Notes: generated by a model not told the origin, from the sequence alone. DNA of 64,000 nucleotides from PALSA-610 sp038213435 (GCA_038213435.1 JBBQTI010000013.1:1-64000), one strand, 5' to 3'. Counted from the stretch's first letter, positions 1-8,343 are shown. A program made the numbers and translations.

Positions 1-845
1 GTTGAGTTGGCGGTTCCCGCGCAGCGAGAGCCGTCGGATGGAGCGGCCGCCGGACTCGAACTCGATCGGTGCGGTCCCCGCGTATGCGGCGAAGTGGTCG
101 CGGTCCGCGAACCGGTCAACGTTGCGGGTGTGGCCGATCACGATGGCGGCGACAACGGGCCCGACACCGAAGATGTCGGTCACGGTCGTCCCGGACGCGC
201 GGACTGCGGCTTCGAGGCGTTGTCTCGATGCGCGCATCTGCGGGTCGAGGTGACGGAGGTCGTCGAGATGTTCACACGCCAGGTCGTGACGGATCTGCGC
301 GACCGGGTCGGCCGGTTCGATCCGGTCGAGGAGCTCCTGAGCCGCGTTCACCGTGATTTCCTTGGAAAGACCGCCCGCGACGAGCTCGATCAACAAGGCG
401 TGCAGCCGACACGCAGTCGGTTCCGGGCCCGACCTAGGTCCCGATGCCGTTTCGCCAACAGCCGGAGCACGACGGCGTGATCCGCGCGCCCCACCGATCG
501 CACTCCTGGTGCGCGCGCGGCGATCGCGATCGCCAGCGCGTCATGACGATCCGTCTTTTGCGACTTGGTCGTTGCCAACACCCGCACCCGCGGCGCCAAC
601 GTCGCCGGCACATCCAACACCTGTTCGTCCGCACCGACGAGCTGCTGGGCCAACAGGTAGCCGAGCCCGCCCGCGGACTCGACCGCCCAGACACGTTCAC
701 CGAACGCGGCTGCCCATGCGAGCAACTGCTCGAGTTGCCGCGGACCGGAACGGACCTGAATCTTCGCGAGTTGCTGGTCGCGGTCGTCGATCGCGACTGC
801 CGTGTGCGATCCCTTGTGCGGATCGACACCGATCACCACCCTCAT
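1..845 (-). pseudogene. IS110-family transposase, frameshifted and cut by the window edge
   Basis: The N-terminal part (845 down to about 412) reads MRVVIGVDPHKGSHTAVAID, the DEDD RuvC-like start typical of IS110-family transposases, and goes on through TTKSQKTDRHDALAIAIAAR. The frame then stops at 390. The expected continuation, beginning RLHALLIELVAGG and reaching the transposase_20 helix-hairpin region (FGVGPVVAAIVIGHTRNVDRF, AAYAGTAPIEFESGGR), lies in another frame from about 412 to 1. One missing base near 412 would explain this. GGAGG lies just before the ATG at 845. The catalytic C-terminus would continue beyond base 1. The copy is most likely inactive unless the deletion is a sequencing error. 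Confidence 0.8.
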
Positions 846-1344
846 CGTTGCCTCCCTCGAAACGCGCGCGTGTTGTGAGAGCCTGGGTGGGCACTCCTGA
901 TTCTGGAGGATCGTGCTCGCGCACCTCTTTCGAGCCACACCCCAACAGTCCCGGCAGGCAGGAAACTCGATAGAAAACCGGTCGGATCACTCCGACGGCA
1001 GGCAGATCGGGAACCACACCCACCGGGACCACCAACGCTACGAACACCACAACGCCGGCACCAACAACTCAATCAGGCAGATAGGGCGCGCGGGATGTGC
1101 CGTTTCGGACCGCTGTTGCTTGCGGTCGCGAGCGTCCCTGACCGGCGTTGGGGATACTCCGAGGGCTTCCATCGGCGCGCGTTGTGGGGCGCGCGGCTTG
1201 CCGCGGATCGCGGATCCGCGCGAGGTCGAAGTGGTGTTGGCGAACAACGTTCGTGGCCGATGCGACTGTCCAGAGCGAGATCGGTTCTGACCTCGTCCAT
1301 GCTGCATAACCGAGGCCTGACATCAGCTCGGCGCGTGACCGAGG
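846..1344. other. Non-coding stretch upstream of the IS110 transposase; possible bridge-RNA end
   Basis: No convincing gene was seen in these 499 bases between the transposase start and the end of the GGDEF-EAL gene. The part nearest the transposase (about 846-1080) should be the non-coding left end of the element. It contains a short perfect hairpin (GTCGGA, loop TCAC, TCCGAC at 981-996) and a CTCC/GGAG pair around 896-914. IS110-group elements are known to encode a structured bridge RNA in this end. Assigning one here is inference only, and the outer boundary of the element is not visible to me. Confidence 0.3.
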
Positions 1345-3753
1345 TCAGGCTGTCGGGTGCCCCGTCGGTGTGGTGGGGCGGTTGGGGGCAAGGAGTTGGG
1401 TTTCGAGGGTGGTGGGGTCGAGGGGTCTTGCGAGGAGGAAGCCTTGCACTTCGTTGACGTTCTCGCCGCGGAGGTGGTCGACTTGGCCGGGGGTTTCGAC
1501 GCCTTCGGCGAGGGTTTTCAGGCCGAGATCTTTGCCGAGTTGAACGAGCGTGTGGATGAGCGCGTCGGATTCGGATGACTCGGTGATCGCGTTGATGAAT
1601 GTGCGGTCGATTTTCAGGCAGTCGACGGGGAGACGTTGTAGGTAGGCAAGGGACGAGTAGCCGGTGCCGAAGTCGTCGATCGCGATTTGGATGCCGAGGC
1701 CTTTGAGTTGGCGTAGGCGCTGGGCGCTGGTGTCGATGTTGCGCATGACGGCGGTTTCGGTTACCTCGATGGTGAGCATGGCGGGGTCGAGGCTGCTTGC
1801 ACGTAGTGCTTCGCGGACGTGGTCGACGATCGCGTCGCGGTCGAGTTGGCGGCCGGAGACATTGACGGAGACGACGAGGTTGCTGCCGCGGTCGCGCCAT
1901 GCGGCCGCTTGTGTGCAGGCCTCGTGCAGTACCCACCGGCCGACGTCGATGATCTGACCGCTCGATTCGAGCAGCGGGATAAATTCGTCGGGTTGGATTT
2001 CTCCCAGGGTCGGATGGTCCCACCGGATGAGGGCTTCGACGCCGATCAGGGTGAGGTCTGCGAGGTCGTAGATCGGCTGGTAAGCGAGGTGGAACTGATC
2101 GCCCTTGAGCGCGGCGCGGAGATCGAAATCGAGTGTGTTGCGGCGCCGGACGTTGGCTTCCATCTCAGGTCGGAAGACTTCATAGCAGTTCTTCCCGGCA
2201 GCTTTGGCGAGGTAGAGCGCGACATCGGCATCGCGCAACAGATCGCCGGGTTGCTCACGATCGCCGGCTGCGATACCGATGCTGGTGGTGACCGTCATCG
2301 GCGTTCCGACGCCGTCGAGCTCGAACGGGTGACGCATCACCTCCAAGATGCGTTCGGCAACGAGTTCCGGCGCCCGCTCCAAGGTTGCGCCCTCGATGAG
2401 GACAACGAATTCGTCGCCGCCCATCCGTCCGATCGTGTCGACGTCGCGCAGCGTCGTTATCAATCGGGCCGCGACTGCCTGGAGGAGCCGATCACCCGCT
2501 GCGTGGCCGAGCGTGTCGTTGACGTTCTTGAACTCGTCCAGGTCAACGAACAGCGCCGCGCCGACGGTTCCGTTGCGGCGACTGCGGGCCAAGAGCTGCT
2601 CGATACGGTCGGTGATCAACGCCCGATTCGGCAGGCCCGACAGCGCGTCATGCAGCGCCTGGTGTCGTAGTTGTCCGGTCTTGTCGCCAACGAGACGTAA
2701 CGCCCGCGCCCGACCGGTCGCCAATACGTAGATCAATGCCGCGAGCAACATGCTCAACAAGAATCCGGCCAACAGCAATCCGAACGCGTTCGGGTGCGTG
2801 AGCACGCCGCCCGTCGCGACGACACCGACGACCGTGACCGTCCAACCGTTGTGCAGGTCGGTCGTCGCCGAATGGTCACCGTGCGCGTGGTTGTTGCTTC
2901 GGAACTCGGCGTTGGAGCCGCCAGCCTGATACGCCATCGCAACCGCGAGGCCGGGATGACCTTGCAACGCGCGGTCCAAAATGACGTCGGGTCGGATCGA
3001 GGTCCCGAACCAGCCGAGGAACGCGCTGCGTCTCATCGCGACCGTTCCGGGCACGACGCCACCACGATAGATCGGGGTCGCTACCCCAAGCTCGAGGACC
3101 TTCCCGACGGTGAACGGCGCGTACGAGCCCTCACCCGAATCACGAGCCGCGAACAGCGCCGCACCCAGACCCGTGGCACAGAAGTCGTACCCCGCAGGAG
3201 CGCCGACCTCGGCATTTCGGACCTGGCCGACGGTCCCGAAGCAATAGTAGGCACGGCGGCCAGGCGGAACGACCTCGAATCTCCCATTCGGGCCTAACGG
3301 CGCCCACGGGTGCATCTCCGCGCGCCTCGCGAACGCCGAGAGGTCCGACGCGGGAACGACGACGGCGTTGCCGAAGTCCTGCAGCTCTGGATAGCGCGCG
3401 AGCGCCTGCACGGATGTCGCCCACTGCAGAAACTGTGCGTTCGATCCATTCGGGTTGCCCGCGAGGTACGCAGCTCCACTCACGATCAAATCGTCTTCGT
3501 GTTGGATCGCCAACTGCAACGTCGACGCCACCCCTGCCGACGCAGCCGCGAAGCTCCGACGGCTCTGGTCGGCATCGTTACGCGCTACCGAACCTGCCGC
3601 GAGCATCGCGCCAACCGTGCCGACGACCAACACTGCCACCGCGACGCCGCGCCACACCCGAAGCTGCCGCTTCCGGGCGCCGACCTCGACCGCGTCCAAG
3701 TCCGAACGGGCGCCAACCATCGCGTCCGGCGCGCCGTCTCGGTTGTTGCTCAT
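1345..3753 (-). CDS. Membrane GGDEF-EAL protein with CHASE-like sensor
   Basis: Predicted cyclic-di-GMP turnover enzyme of about 802 aa. A membrane segment (about 36-56), an extracytoplasmic CHASE-like sensor (about 75-310) and a second membrane segment (about 325-345) precede GGDEF and EAL domains. The GGDEF motif is intact (445-449), with an RxxD inhibitory site (RDVD) five residues before it. The EAL domain keeps GVEALIRW (EAL about 573-575), the SVNVS Asn, EVTETA, DDFGTGYSSL and KIDRTF, so both cyclase and phosphodiesterase chemistry look possible. Which one dominates cannot be told from sequence. ATG at 3753 was chosen; a GTG at 3801 would add 16 residues. The NarL-type regulator lies upstream on the same strand. 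Confidence 0.88.
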   Translation of the reverse strand: MSNNRDGAPDAMVGARSDLDAVEVGARKRQLRVWRGVAVAVLVVGTVGAMLAAGSVARNDADQSRRSFAAASAGVASTLQLAIQHEDDLIVSGAAYLAGNPNGSNAQFLQWATSVQALARYPELQDFGNAVVVPASDLSAFARRAEMHPWAPLGPNGRFEVVPPGRRAYYCFGTVGQVRNAEVGAPAGYDFCATGLGAALFAARDSGEGSYAPFTVGKVLELGVATPIYRGGVVPGTVAMRRSAFLGWFGTSIRPDVILDRALQGHPGLAVAMAYQAGGSNAEFRSNNHAHGDHSATTDLHNGWTVTVVGVVATGGVLTHPNAFGLLLAGFLLSMLLAALIYVLATGRARALRLVGDKTGQLRHQALHDALSGLPNRALITDRIEQLLARSRRNGTVGAALFVDLDEFKNVNDTLGHAAGDRLLQAVAARLITTLRDVDTIGRMGGDEFVVLIEGATLERAPELVAERILEVMRHPFELDGVGTPMTVTTSIGIAAGDREQPGDLLRDADVALYLAKAAGKNCYEVFRPEMEANVRRRNTLDFDLRAALKGDQFHLAYQPIYDLADLTLIGVEALIRWDHPTLGEIQPDEFIPLLESSGQIIDVGRWVLHEACTQAAAWRDRGSNLVVSVNVSGRQLDRDAIVDHVREALRASSLDPAMLTIEVTETAVMRNIDTSAQRLRQLKGLGIQIAIDDFGTGYSSLAYLQRLPVDCLKIDRTFINAITESSESDALIHTLVQLGKDLGLKTLAEGVETPGQVDHLRGENVNEVQGFLLARPLDPTTLETQLLAPNRPTTPTGHPTA

Positions 3754-4116
3754 AGTTCGTCCCAACATCGAGCTGCGAAGGCAACCCGCGATGGGCTCCA
3801 CCCATCAATCGTCAACAACAGTCGGCGGCTCAAGCCAGAAGCCGATATTTCGACGGCTTGCCGGACCGCTCGAGTTCGTGCAGCCGCGCCGCACGCTCTG
3901 CACGACGCTGGTGGCATCGGTCGCGTCACCCGAAAGGGTGACGCCGACCTCGTTCCGACCGTGGTGCCGTTGGAACCCGGACGGATCGTCATCGATGGTG
4001 TTACGCGTCTGCATAGGCGCAGTTTCCGTGACGTGTCTGAACTCACCGGCTCACGTGTCATCGTGACCGTCGCTTCGACCAAGTGACCCGCATCGTCGCC
4101 ACGAAACATCAGGCAG
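3754..4116. other. Intergenic stretch between the NarL-like and GGDEF-EAL genes
   Basis: About 360 bases separate two genes transcribed leftwards. Short open frames cross it, but none shows a domain or a good ribosome-binding site, so I call no gene. The one clear structure is the hairpin at 3923-3944. The region probably carries the terminator of the upstream regulator gene and the promoter of the GGDEF-EAL gene. Confidence 0.5.
3923..3944. terminator. Perfect 9-bp hairpin with GAAA tetraloop
   Basis: GCGTCACCC, GAAA, GGGTGACGC forms a perfect 9-bp stem with a GNRA tetraloop read on the plus strand, or a TTTC loop on the minus strand. It lies downstream of the leftward NarL-like gene and about 170 bases before the GGDEF-EAL start. 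No T tract follows, as is usual in high-GC actinobacteria. It could be a terminator or part of a structured leader. Confidence 0.45.
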
Positions 4117-4860
4117 CTATGTATCTCTCGCGCGTGTTGGGTCGTCTCCCGCGACACGGACGGGACGTGGAACTTCCTGCGGTGAATGGGCGCGCAGAGG
4201 AGCGTTTTCGAGCGGGGCGAGTATGCCGGTTTCGATCGCGTAGCGAACAAGGTCGGCTCGGGTGTGAAGATCGAGCTTGCGTTGGATATGCGAGCGGTGA
4301 GCTTCGATGGTTCGCAAGCTGACTCGTAGCCGATCGGCGGTTGCGTTGTTGGTGTTTCCGAGGGCGATCATCTTTAGGACCTCGACCTCCTTCGGCGTGA
4401 GCGCGCCTGTACCGTCCGGCCGGTGCGGGTCGGCAGATTGCATCTGAACGAGCGCGGCGCCGATCGATGGATCGAGGTACTGCGCGCCCCGTCCGACCGC
4501 ACGGATCGCAGCCACGAACTCGGCTCGGGAAGTCATTTTTGATAGGTACCCGTTCGCACCGGCCACGAGCAGCGCTTGGACAACGGCGAGGTCGTCGAGA
4601 AGGGTGACGGCGAAAATCGCGGCGTCCGGAAATCGTTTCCGGAGCGCTTCGATGATCTCGCCGGGAGTCAACTCGGGGGAAAGGAGCCCGGTGACGATGA
4701 CGCGCGGCTCGACGTTGAGATCCAGGGCCTCGCAGGCGTCTGCCGCCTGACCGACGACTTCGATGCCGGGTTCTGTGTCGAGGATGGCCCGAATACCCTC
4801 ACGCATGAGGGTCACGTAGTCGATTACCAACACAGTGATCAGACGATTCGGTGCCGCCAT
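4117..4860 (-). CDS. NarL/LuxR-type response regulator with degenerate receiver
   Basis: A two-domain regulator of about 247 aa. The C-terminal domain is a clear LuxR-type helix-turn-helix (ALTPKEVEVLKMIALGNTNN then ADRLRVSLRTIEAHRSHI, about 155-215). The N-terminal receiver fold is recognisable (VLVIDYVTLMREGIRAIL near the start) but its acidic pocket is altered: the usual Asp-Asp pair is Asp-Tyr, and the phospho-acceptor region reads RVIVTGLLSPE, with Thr where Asp is expected. The Thr/Ser and Lys switch region (FAVTLLDD, GYLSKM) remains. Phosphorylation is therefore unlikely and control may be by another signal. The start at ATG 4860 drops a poorly conserved leader. Confidence 0.85.
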   Translation of the reverse strand: MAAPNRLITVLVIDYVTLMREGIRAILDTEPGIEVVGQAADACEALDLNVEPRVIVTGLLSPELTPGEIIEALRKRFPDAAIFAVTLLDDLAVVQALLVAGANGYLSKMTSRAEFVAAIRAVGRGAQYLDPSIGAALVQMQSADPHRPDGTGALTPKEVEVLKMIALGNTNNATADRLRVSLRTIEAHRSHIQRKLDLHTRADLVRYAIETGILAPLENAPLRAHSPQEVPRPVRVAGDDPTRARDT

Positions 4861-5062
4861 TGCGGTCTCACGACCCCGACAGGTGCGTCCATCTTCGACG
4901 GGTTTTACGGGATCGTCAATCAACGCCTGATCGACGTTGCTGGGCACCATCGGTCGAGGCGCGGCGGGTTCTCACCTTCACCCGTCTCCCGGCAGGTACC
5001 TCGTCTCCGATCGTCGTGCGCGACCGCGTGCGGGCTATCCGAGGCAGCTACGGTGTTCCCGC

Positions 5063-5175
5063 ATGACCGGCGGGGCAGACAACGTGCCCGAACTGAGCCC
5101 TCACGTCCATCAAGCGGCCGGCATGATCGCCGCACAAGCTGACTGCGACGTTGCCGAAGCGCTCGGCAGGTTAAC
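5063..5175 (+). pseudogene. ANTAR-domain gene fragment, cut by ISL3 insertion
   Basis: From ATG 5063 the frame reads about 37 codons, including LSPHVHQAAGMIAAQADCDV and AEALGRL. This matches the first helices of an ANTAR RNA-binding domain (usual form VHQATGMVSVQL..EALARL). The match stops exactly at the left inverted repeat of the ISL3 element at 5176, and the frame then runs into a stop at 5218 inside the element. The remaining ANTAR helices are not found on the far side of the element, so the gene is truncated rather than only interrupted. Confidence 0.6.
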
Positions 5176-5187
5176 GGGCGCTACGCG
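5176..5187 (+). repeat. ISL3 left terminal inverted repeat
   Basis: GGGCGCTACGCG matches the inverted right end at 11 of 12 positions. The transposase stop codon (complement of CTA at 5181-5183) lies within it. Confidence 0.75.
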
Positions 5188-6485
5188 ACTGAGCTGGGTC
5201 GAGCGCGGAGTCTCGTGACGGATGCAGCGTCGCGTGTGAGGCCGCCGGCGAGCAAAATTCTCAGTCGGTAGTTGTGGAAGTTCCGGAACCCGCGTCCGGA
5301 ACGCTTCACCTGTTTGATCATCAGGTTCGCGGCTTCGACGGGTCCGTTGCTCGCGCCGGTGCTGTGGTGGGCGAGGATCTGTTCTCGCCAGCGTCGCAGC
5401 GTCTTCGCGAGGCGGCGGAGTTCGGTGCCTGCCTCCGCTGCGGTGCACCAGTCGATCGCATCGTCGAGCGCACGGCCGGCTTCGGTGATGTCGTCGGTGA
5501 GGTAGATGTCGCGGACCGTCTCTTTGGCGAACCAGCAGTCGAAGACCTCGCCGTCGGGGTCGCCGTGGCGCCACGCGGCCCGGATCTTGCGCCAGCCGGC
5601 CCGGTCGACCCGTTCGGCGCCGAGCAAGAACAGCTTGCGCATGTTGTAGAGCGGATCGCGGGCGCGGCCGCGATGACCAAGCGTCGCTTGTTGCACACGT
5701 TGACGGCACCGGGTGAGCGCCTGGTTCGCGAGCCGCACCACGTGGAACGGGTCCACGACCAACGTGATCTCCCCGAGCAGCGGCGAGTTGGTGATCGCAC
5801 TGCGGTAGCCCTCGTGCGGATCGACCGACACGACCTGCACCATGGCGCGCCAGGCGGCGGGCATGCCCGAGAGCCAGCGGCGCAGGTCAGCGGCGTCGCG
5901 ACCCTCGAACACGTCGATTGTCTGGCCGGTGACGACGTCGACCACCGCAGTCACGAACCGGCGCCGTCGTCGCCGATACGCGGGCTGCATAACCGTCTCG
6001 TCGAAGCCGACCATCGCCGTCGCGCCGACCCGCGCCTGGTCATCGACGAGTGGCGTGCCGTGCTCAAGCAACGCGGACCAGGCAGTCGACCACGACACCC
6101 CCAACGCCCTTGCGCACGACGCGGGCGTGCCCTCGACCGCCCGCACCCGCTCACACGCCCACCGCGCCGCGCGCGTCGTCAACACGCGGCGAGCACCCGC
6201 GACATCGGGACGTTGCTCGGTCCAGGTGTTCGCCTCGCACGCCGGCTCCGGGCACGACCACACGCGCTTGTGCCACACGAGCTGCACCGGCCGGTCGCCA
6301 TGCGGCGCGTCGCGAAGACGAACACGACGACGATCCTTCGCCCGAGCGCGCGTGCCGCAGCGTGCGCACCCGACCGGCGCGTCGATCGTGGTCTCGATCG
6401 CAACGACCAGCTCGTCCCCAACCTCAGTCACGTCGCGCACGACGAAACCGCGCGCGCCAAGCCACAGGGCAGTACCGTCAACCAC
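5181..6485 (-). CDS. ISL3-family transposase
   Basis: A full-length transposase of 434 aa, the usual length for ISL3. It has an N-terminal zinc-binding region (CARCGTRARAKD, then CPEPAC about residues 40-85), a helix-turn-helix stretch (about 115-140), and a DDE catalytic core. The candidate catalytic residues are Asp in VGFDETVMQPA, Asp in VSVDPHEGYRSA, and Glu in GASNGPVEAANLMIKQVKR. The C-terminus has the ISL3 hallmark SGRGFRNFHNYRLRILL. No frameshift or internal stop was seen, so the gene looks intact and the element may still move. Confidence 0.95.
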   Translation of the reverse strand: MVDGTALWLGARGFVVRDVTEVGDELVVAIETTIDAPVGCARCGTRARAKDRRRVRLRDAPHGDRPVQLVWHKRVWSCPEPACEANTWTEQRPDVAGARRVLTTRAARWACERVRAVEGTPASCARALGVSWSTAWSALLEHGTPLVDDQARVGATAMVGFDETVMQPAYRRRRRRFVTAVVDVVTGQTIDVFEGRDAADLRRWLSGMPAAWRAMVQVVSVDPHEGYRSAITNSPLLGEITLVVDPFHVVRLANQALTRCRQRVQQATLGHRGRARDPLYNMRKLFLLGAERVDRAGWRKIRAAWRHGDPDGEVFDCWFAKETVRDIYLTDDITEAGRALDDAIDWCTAAEAGTELRRLAKTLRRWREQILAHHSTGASNGPVEAANLMIKQVKRSGRGFRNFHNYRLRILLAGGLTRDAASVTRLRARPSSVA

Positions 6486-6585
6486 CAGGGTCTCCCGTCT
6501 CTCGGACCGTCAAGCAGTCACGAGATTCGTGGAGACCCCACCCTTCAGTGGTGGACCCTCACGACACCACCACTCCTACCTTCAA

Positions 6586-6597
6586 CGCGTAGAGCCC
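6586..6597 (-). repeat. ISL3 right terminal inverted repeat
   Basis: CGCGTAGAGCCC is the inverted partner of the left end. The broken GGDEF gene fragment begins immediately after it. Confidence 0.75.
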
Positions 6598-6598
6598 C

Positions 6599-6784
6599 AT
6601 AAGCGTCGGAGCCGCAGTGCTACCCGACCATTCCGGCGACTCCACGGGCCTCGTCCGCGCAGCCGACCGGGCCCTCTACCTCGCGAAGAACAACGGACGC
6701 GACCGCGTCGAGACCGCCCGCACAAACACCCCCGACCACGATGACCCCGAACGTCGTAGCACCACTCAAACATCGATCTCGTAA
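6599..6784 (+). pseudogene. Tail of a GGDEF-domain gene, cut by ISL3 element
   Basis: Directly after the right end of the element an open frame of 61 codons reads ISVGAAVLPDHSGD and then LVRAADRALYLAKNNGRDRV before a stop at 6782-6784. This is the last part of a diguanylate cyclase (SIGVA..ADxALYxAKxxGRNRV). The front of the gene, including the GGDEF motif, is missing. It is on the plus strand, like the ANTAR fragment left of the element, but belongs to a different gene family. It therefore marks a deletion or rearrangement joined by the element. Confidence 0.75.
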
Positions 6785-7076
6785 ATCAGGACTGAGATTC
6801 CCCCGGTTGACCGGACACTTGTACGAGCCGGATCGGGATCGATCGGCGCTCGCAGAACGGCACCCGGATCGACGCCCCTATGTGTTGTCAAGGGTCGATG
6901 TTGCCGTGTTGCTGGCAGACCAGTGTTGGGCCACTTGGAGGGCACGCTCTTATTAGGCCAGGCGGTTCGGCGTTGGTTTCGGGTTGACGGGACGGCAGGT
7001 CGATCGAAGGACAACCCGTACGGGTGTCAGGGCAATCTTGGGCCAGTCCCGTCACCGCGATCACGTCAAGTCAATG

Positions 7077-7108
7077 TGAACCGCCCCGGGTTTGTTGGAG
7101 GCTCTGAG
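7077..7108 (+). repeat. Possible eroded IS3-type terminal sequence
   Basis: The segment starting TGAACCGCCCCGGGTTTG and followed by TTGGAGGCTCTGA resembles the terminal repeat of IS3-type elements in actinobacteria as I remember them. No partner repeat or transposase remnant was found nearby, so this is a weak call. Confidence 0.25.
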
Positions 7109-7232
7109 GTGCCCTGGGTTCGGTGGAGTCGGTTACGCGGCAATGCTCGATGAGGGCTTCACGGTCACCGCCCGAGGACCGCCGGCGGGACATCTACTTC
7201 CACCTCGCGAACGCCGCAGCGCGAGCACGAAC

Positions 7233-7265
7233 TTCACGAGGTCGCGGGTCGAATCGCGAAGTGAA
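7233..7265. terminator. Hairpin downstream of the aldolase-like gene
   Basis: TTCAC/GTGAA and TCGCG/CGCGA pair into an interrupted stem (7233-7265). It lies 45 bases past the stop of the leftward gene ending at 7310, so a terminator role is likely. No T tract is present. Confidence 0.4.
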
Positions 7266-7309
7266 CGCCGTGTCACACCGACACCACGATCTCGGGTCTC
7301 CTGCAGGTC

Positions 7310-8335
7310 CTAAACGTCCCAGCCCCGCAGGTCGACGGGCCACGTATCGACCACGGGCGCGCCGACACCCGGGCCGTCGGAAAGGTGCATGCGGTCGTGG
7401 TACGCGACCGTCGGATCGATGTGCGCGGGCCAGACCAGTATCCGATCGCCGACCCGCGCCGGGTGGTGCGGAGTGAAGGTGATGTGCTCGTCGGAGCAGA
7501 ACAACACGTCGGCGTCGTCGATGGTCGGATTGCCGTGATCCATGCCGAGCGCCTTCAGTCCGCAGTCGGCCACCGACCAGCGATCGTTCACATGGACGAC
7601 CGTCGCGGCGATCGACAGCGCGCGAGTGAACGGAAGGTCGAGCTTGCCGTAATCGCCGTCCATCAGCGCGTAGGAACCGGCCTGGACCTCGGTCGCAGCG
7701 GTGTTGAGGTCGTAGGTGCCGGTCCCACCCGCCGACACGATGTCGCCGCCGACCTCTTCCGCCACCCGCGCCAGCCGCTCCATCGCCTGCTCGGTCTTGG
7801 CCGCGCGTTCGGCTCGATCGGGGATGAGGACCGCGTGCCCCTCGTACCCCATGACCCCGCGCACCTCGAGTCGCGCGGCGCGTGCGCGTTCCGCGAGGCG
7901 GGGCGCGTCGTCGGGCGGGCATCCACAGCGCGGAAGGAAGACGTTCACGTCGACGAGCACTGCGCGGATGCCATTCGCGGCTGCCGCATCGACGGTCGCG
8001 TCGCTGTCGACGGCGACGGTGACACGACCCGGGCAGCCGGCGAGGGCACGCAGGCGCACGGGGTCGACACATTCGTTCGCGAGCAGCAGGTCGTCGCCGA
8101 GCCCGGCGCGGGCCATGCCGACGATCTCGCTCGGCGTCGCGCCCGTGAAGTGGGCGTGACCCCGGCGCGCCTGCTCCCGAGCCAGCGCTGTGCACTTGTG
8201 CGCCTTGACGTGCGGCCGGAGCCGCGCGCCCGGGAGCGCGGCGCTCATGGTGTCGAGATTGCGTGCCAGCGCGGTCGTGTCGACAACCAAGGCAGGGGTC
8301 GAGAGGTCGGCAACGGTGGTCACGCGTGGGAGCAT
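7310..8335 (-). CDS. D-threonine aldolase-like PLP enzyme (alanine racemase fold)
   Basis: A 341-aa fold-type III PLP enzyme of the D-threonine aldolase / D-serine dehydratase (DSD1) family. RPHVKAHK near residue 40 carries the PLP lysine. MGYEGHAVL, SAGGTGTYD and AGSYALMDGDYG line the cofactor site. Near the C-terminus WPAHIDPTV has the His-x-Asp pair that binds a divalent metal in D-threonine aldolases, where D-serine dehydratases have His-x-Cys, so an aldolase is the better guess. Substrate is not proven. It is divergent from the gene at 8344, the two starts being only 8 bases apart; a start at GTG 8320 is an alternative. Confidence 0.82.
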   Translation of the reverse strand: MLPRVTTVADLSTPALVVDTTALARNLDTMSAALPGARLRPHVKAHKCTALAREQARRGHAHFTGATPSEIVGMARAGLGDDLLLANECVDPVRLRALAGCPGRVTVAVDSDATVDAAAANGIRAVLVDVNVFLPRCGCPPDDAPRLAERARAARLEVRGVMGYEGHAVLIPDRAERAAKTEQAMERLARVAEEVGGDIVSAGGTGTYDLNTAATEVQAGSYALMDGDYGKLDLPFTRALSIAATVVHVNDRWSVADCGLKALGMDHGNPTIDDADVLFCSDEHITFTPHHPARVGDRILVWPAHIDPTVAYHDRMHLSDGPGVGAPVVDTWPVDLRGWDV

Positions 8336-8343
8336 GGCACGAC

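Larger units (their letters stand above)
5176..6597. mobile_element. ISL3-family insertion sequence, 1422 bp
   Basis: The boundaries are set by terminal inverted repeats GGGCGCTACGCG (5176-5187) and the complement of GGGCTCTACGCG (6586-6597), 11 of 12 matching. Nearly the whole element is one transposase gene on the minus strand, whose stop codon lies inside the left repeat. The eight bases on either side (AGGTTAAC and CATAAGCG) do not form the target duplication expected of ISL3 elements, and the two flanks belong to different broken genes. A deletion or recombination at one end after insertion is the likely reason. Confidence 0.85.
6785..7309. other. Non-coding stretch with possible IS remnants
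   Basis: These 525 bases hold no gene I can support. Two short segments look like eroded insertion-sequence ends (around 6790-6825 and 7077-7108), which fits the IS-rich left part of the window. A hairpin at 7233-7265 lies just downstream of the next gene, which runs leftwards. Confidence 0.4.

Noticed and set aside
1073..2023. Long minus-strand frame rich in Arg and Pro over the end of the GGDEF-EAL gene
   Set aside because: It runs in another frame through the EAL domain, has the Arg/Pro bias typical of shadow frames in high-GC DNA and shows no domain.
1819..2670. 283-codon plus-strand frame opposite the GGDEF-EAL gene
   Set aside because: It is the antisense frame of a clearly conserved protein, with no ribosome-binding site and no family features.
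3805..4014. Possible 69-aa gene between the NarL-like and GGDEF-EAL genes
   Set aside because: It has no ribosome-binding site or recognised domain and contains the palindromic hairpin; I see no reason to call it coding.
5274..6602. 442-codon plus-strand frame opposite the ISL3 transposase
   Set aside because: It is antisense to an intact conserved transposase and has a composition expected of a shadow frame.
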